DNA from: CAYLSV01 sp964386435
GTDB lineage: Bacteria; Planctomycetota; Phycisphaerae; Tepidisphaerales; Tepidisphaeraceae
Assembly: GCA_964386435.1 (NCBI GenBank)
Contig: CAYLSV010000031.1
Location: 1-40,121, forward strand
Length of the DNA: 40,121 bases
Reading direction: 5' to 3'
Positions 39,118 to 40,121 of this stretch are shown here, one piece after another; position 1 is the first letter of the stretch; every line of letters starts with the position of its first letter. Under the pieces are notes generated by a model. It was given only the letters and a program-made list of their open reading frames with translations, searched no databases and had not been told where the DNA came from. The position numbers and the translations under genes are program-made.

Positions 39118-40121
39118 GCAGACTCGCTGCCGCCGCCAGCATCGCCACCCCGCCCGGCTCCGGCACGGTCGCCCGCCAGCCGTCGATGGCTGCCAACTCC
39201 GCGGCCGACCCGCCGAAGTTCGCCCGGAGCTGCCCGAAGTCGGCGAGGTCGATCACGTCGTCGCCGTTGAAGTCGCCGTCCATGAAGTACGCGTCTGGCC
39301 CCACGCGCCCGAAGTTCGCCCGCAGGATGCCGAAGTCGGCGAGGTTCACCACCCCGTCGAAGTTCGCGTCCCCCGCCAGCGGCGTCGGCGGCGTCCAGAG
39401 GGCGACGCCGCCCACGATTTCTTGAGCATCCGAGTCGTAGTAGCGATACCCGAACGCCACCTGCCCGCTGCTGTTCGGCTCGATGTCCGGCGCGACGAGA
39501 TTGCCACCGCCGCCCAGAAGAGCGGGCGTGAAGCTGTTGATCCGCTCGAGCCTGTGGTCGCCGAGGTCCTCCCCGGCATGCGCCACCGGCAGCACGCCCA
39601 GATGCTCGTCCCACAGGTAGAGATGCTGGCGCATGGCATCGCCAAGAAAGCCGTCCGTAATGTCGCCGCTGGCGACGAACACGACGTGGCCGCCCTCGCC
39701 AAGCCAGTGGGCGATCGGCGGCAAAAACGGGTCGGCCGGCGAAGGCCCTCCAACGAGCGCCTCGTAGCTGCCGACGAAGATTTCGCCGCCGCCTGCGATG
39801 CGCTGGCGGTCGCTGAGGATTTGGCGGGTCTGCCCGTCCTCGTGAAGAAAGATGCCGTGGCCGTCGGGCCCGCTGCGGCCGAAGGTGACGGTGCCCGCCT
39901 CGTTGATCTGCGGCGTGAAGACGCGATCGGCGTTCCAGGAGTTGCCGGTCCCGTCGCTGTTGTCGGTGATCGCCAGCGGGCGTAGATCGTGGCCGTCGTG
40001 CAAAGCGATCGCGTGGTCGGTGGTGTTCTGGTCGTCGGATTCGAAGGTCGCCCGCATCACCGCCATGCCGTTGCCGACGCGGGGCACGTCGAAGTCGGCG
40101 ATCGCCCGGCCGGCGAGCAGG
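39095..40121 (-). CDS. Secreted PEP-CTERM protein with dockerin-like repeats, 5' end missing
   Basis: The C-terminal 341 residues of a longer protein; the frame is open to the right edge of the window, so its N-terminus lies outside. Two 35-residue dockerin type I-like units (DANFDGVVNLADFGILRANFG and GDFNGDDVIDLADFGQLRANFG) have the Asp/Asn calcium-loop pattern. The tail is VPEPGGVAMLAAAAS followed by RRRRR, a PEP-CTERM sorting signal recognised by exosortase. The upstream part is a beta-rich extracellular domain (for example VFVASGDITDGF, QVAFGYRYYDSD). It is exported and processed at the cell surface. Confidence 0.88.
   Translation of the reverse strand, partial: LLAGRAIADFDVPRVGNGMAVMRATFESDDQNTTDHAIALHDGHDLRPLAITDNSDGTGNSWNADRVFTPQINEAGTVTFGRSGPDGHGIFLHEDGQTRQILSDRQRIAGGGEIFVGSYEALVGGPSPADPFLPPIAHWLGEGGHVVFVASGDITDGFLGDAMRQHLYLWDEHLGVLPVAHAGEDLGDHRLERINSFTPALLGGGGNLVAPDIEPNSSGQVAFGYRYYDSDAQEIVGGVALWTPPTPLAGDANFDGVVNLADFGILRANFGRVGPDAYFMDGDFNGDDVIDLADFGQLRANFGGSAAELAAIDGWRATVPEPGGVAMLAAAASLLSRRRRR

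Overview
The window is very GC-rich and comes from a Planctomycetota-like genome, most likely of the Phycisphaerae type. I infer this from several signs: secreted proteins with an N-terminal LEsRRL(L/M)(A/S)GD motif (8713-10047 and 35457-38885); a secreted protein with tandem dockerin-like repeats followed by a PEP-CTERM tail (right edge); a C-terminal CPACGYDLRATP..CPECG zinc ribbon (29379-30023); Kdo synthesis (kdsA); and retained peptidoglycan genes (ftsW, murG). Four 10-N scaffold gaps show that this is a draft assembly. Most of the window is ordinary chromosome.

The outstanding region is 1267-6004, a Ro60/Y-RNA system. A minus-strand TROVE/Ro60 ring protein (2649-4244) is read from a probable sigma-54 promoter (4293-4308) and is divergent from rtcR (4457-6004), the CARF-type sigma-54 activator of RNA-repair operons. 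The 870 bases after the TROVE stop hold no credible protein gene. Instead they carry four consecutive structured RNAs on the same strand, each closed by a long stem whose sequence differs from copy to copy while pairing is kept. All four share CGAATGCC on the 5' side and CGTCGC on the 3' side, as expected of bacterial Y RNAs. Three of them enclose a circularly permuted tRNA-like fold: T-arm, then a capped acceptor stem, then D-arm. One is a plain stem-loop. A canonical tRNA-Arg(ACG) is embedded between RNAs 3 and 4, and an uncharacterised 171-aa ORF follows 23 bases after RNA 4. No rtcB or rtcA is present in the window.

Other regions: a GT4 glycosyltransferase (81-1265); pabB and a lipoprotein esterase (6636-8663); a secreted surface protein (8713-10047); ubiD with a retropepsin-like protein (10190-12190); an ECF sigma/anti-sigma pair whose anti-sigma carries a polysaccharide-export-like C-terminus, then a VOC-like protein, coaE and rho with a 240-residue disordered N-terminus (12318-17628); ftsW-murG (19130-21498); a protease/pseudoprotease operon (21593-23932); a lipid kinase with kdsA (25234-27009); a glycosidase-like protein (27144-28751); a small HTH pair (28792-29410); a zinc-ribbon membrane protein with galK (29379-31174); a DUF7002-like protein, tmk, a GNAT, a short GspE/PilT-like ATPase and an exostosin-like glycosyltransferase (31197-35319); a 1142-aa repeat/PKD/beta-helix surface protein (35457-38885); thiS; and a truncated PEP-CTERM protein.

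Four kinds of long palindromic repeat sit between genes (6610, 31895; 10072, 27021; 21517, 32652; 17646). At least two of them supply the last codons of a neighbouring gene (pabB, tmk).
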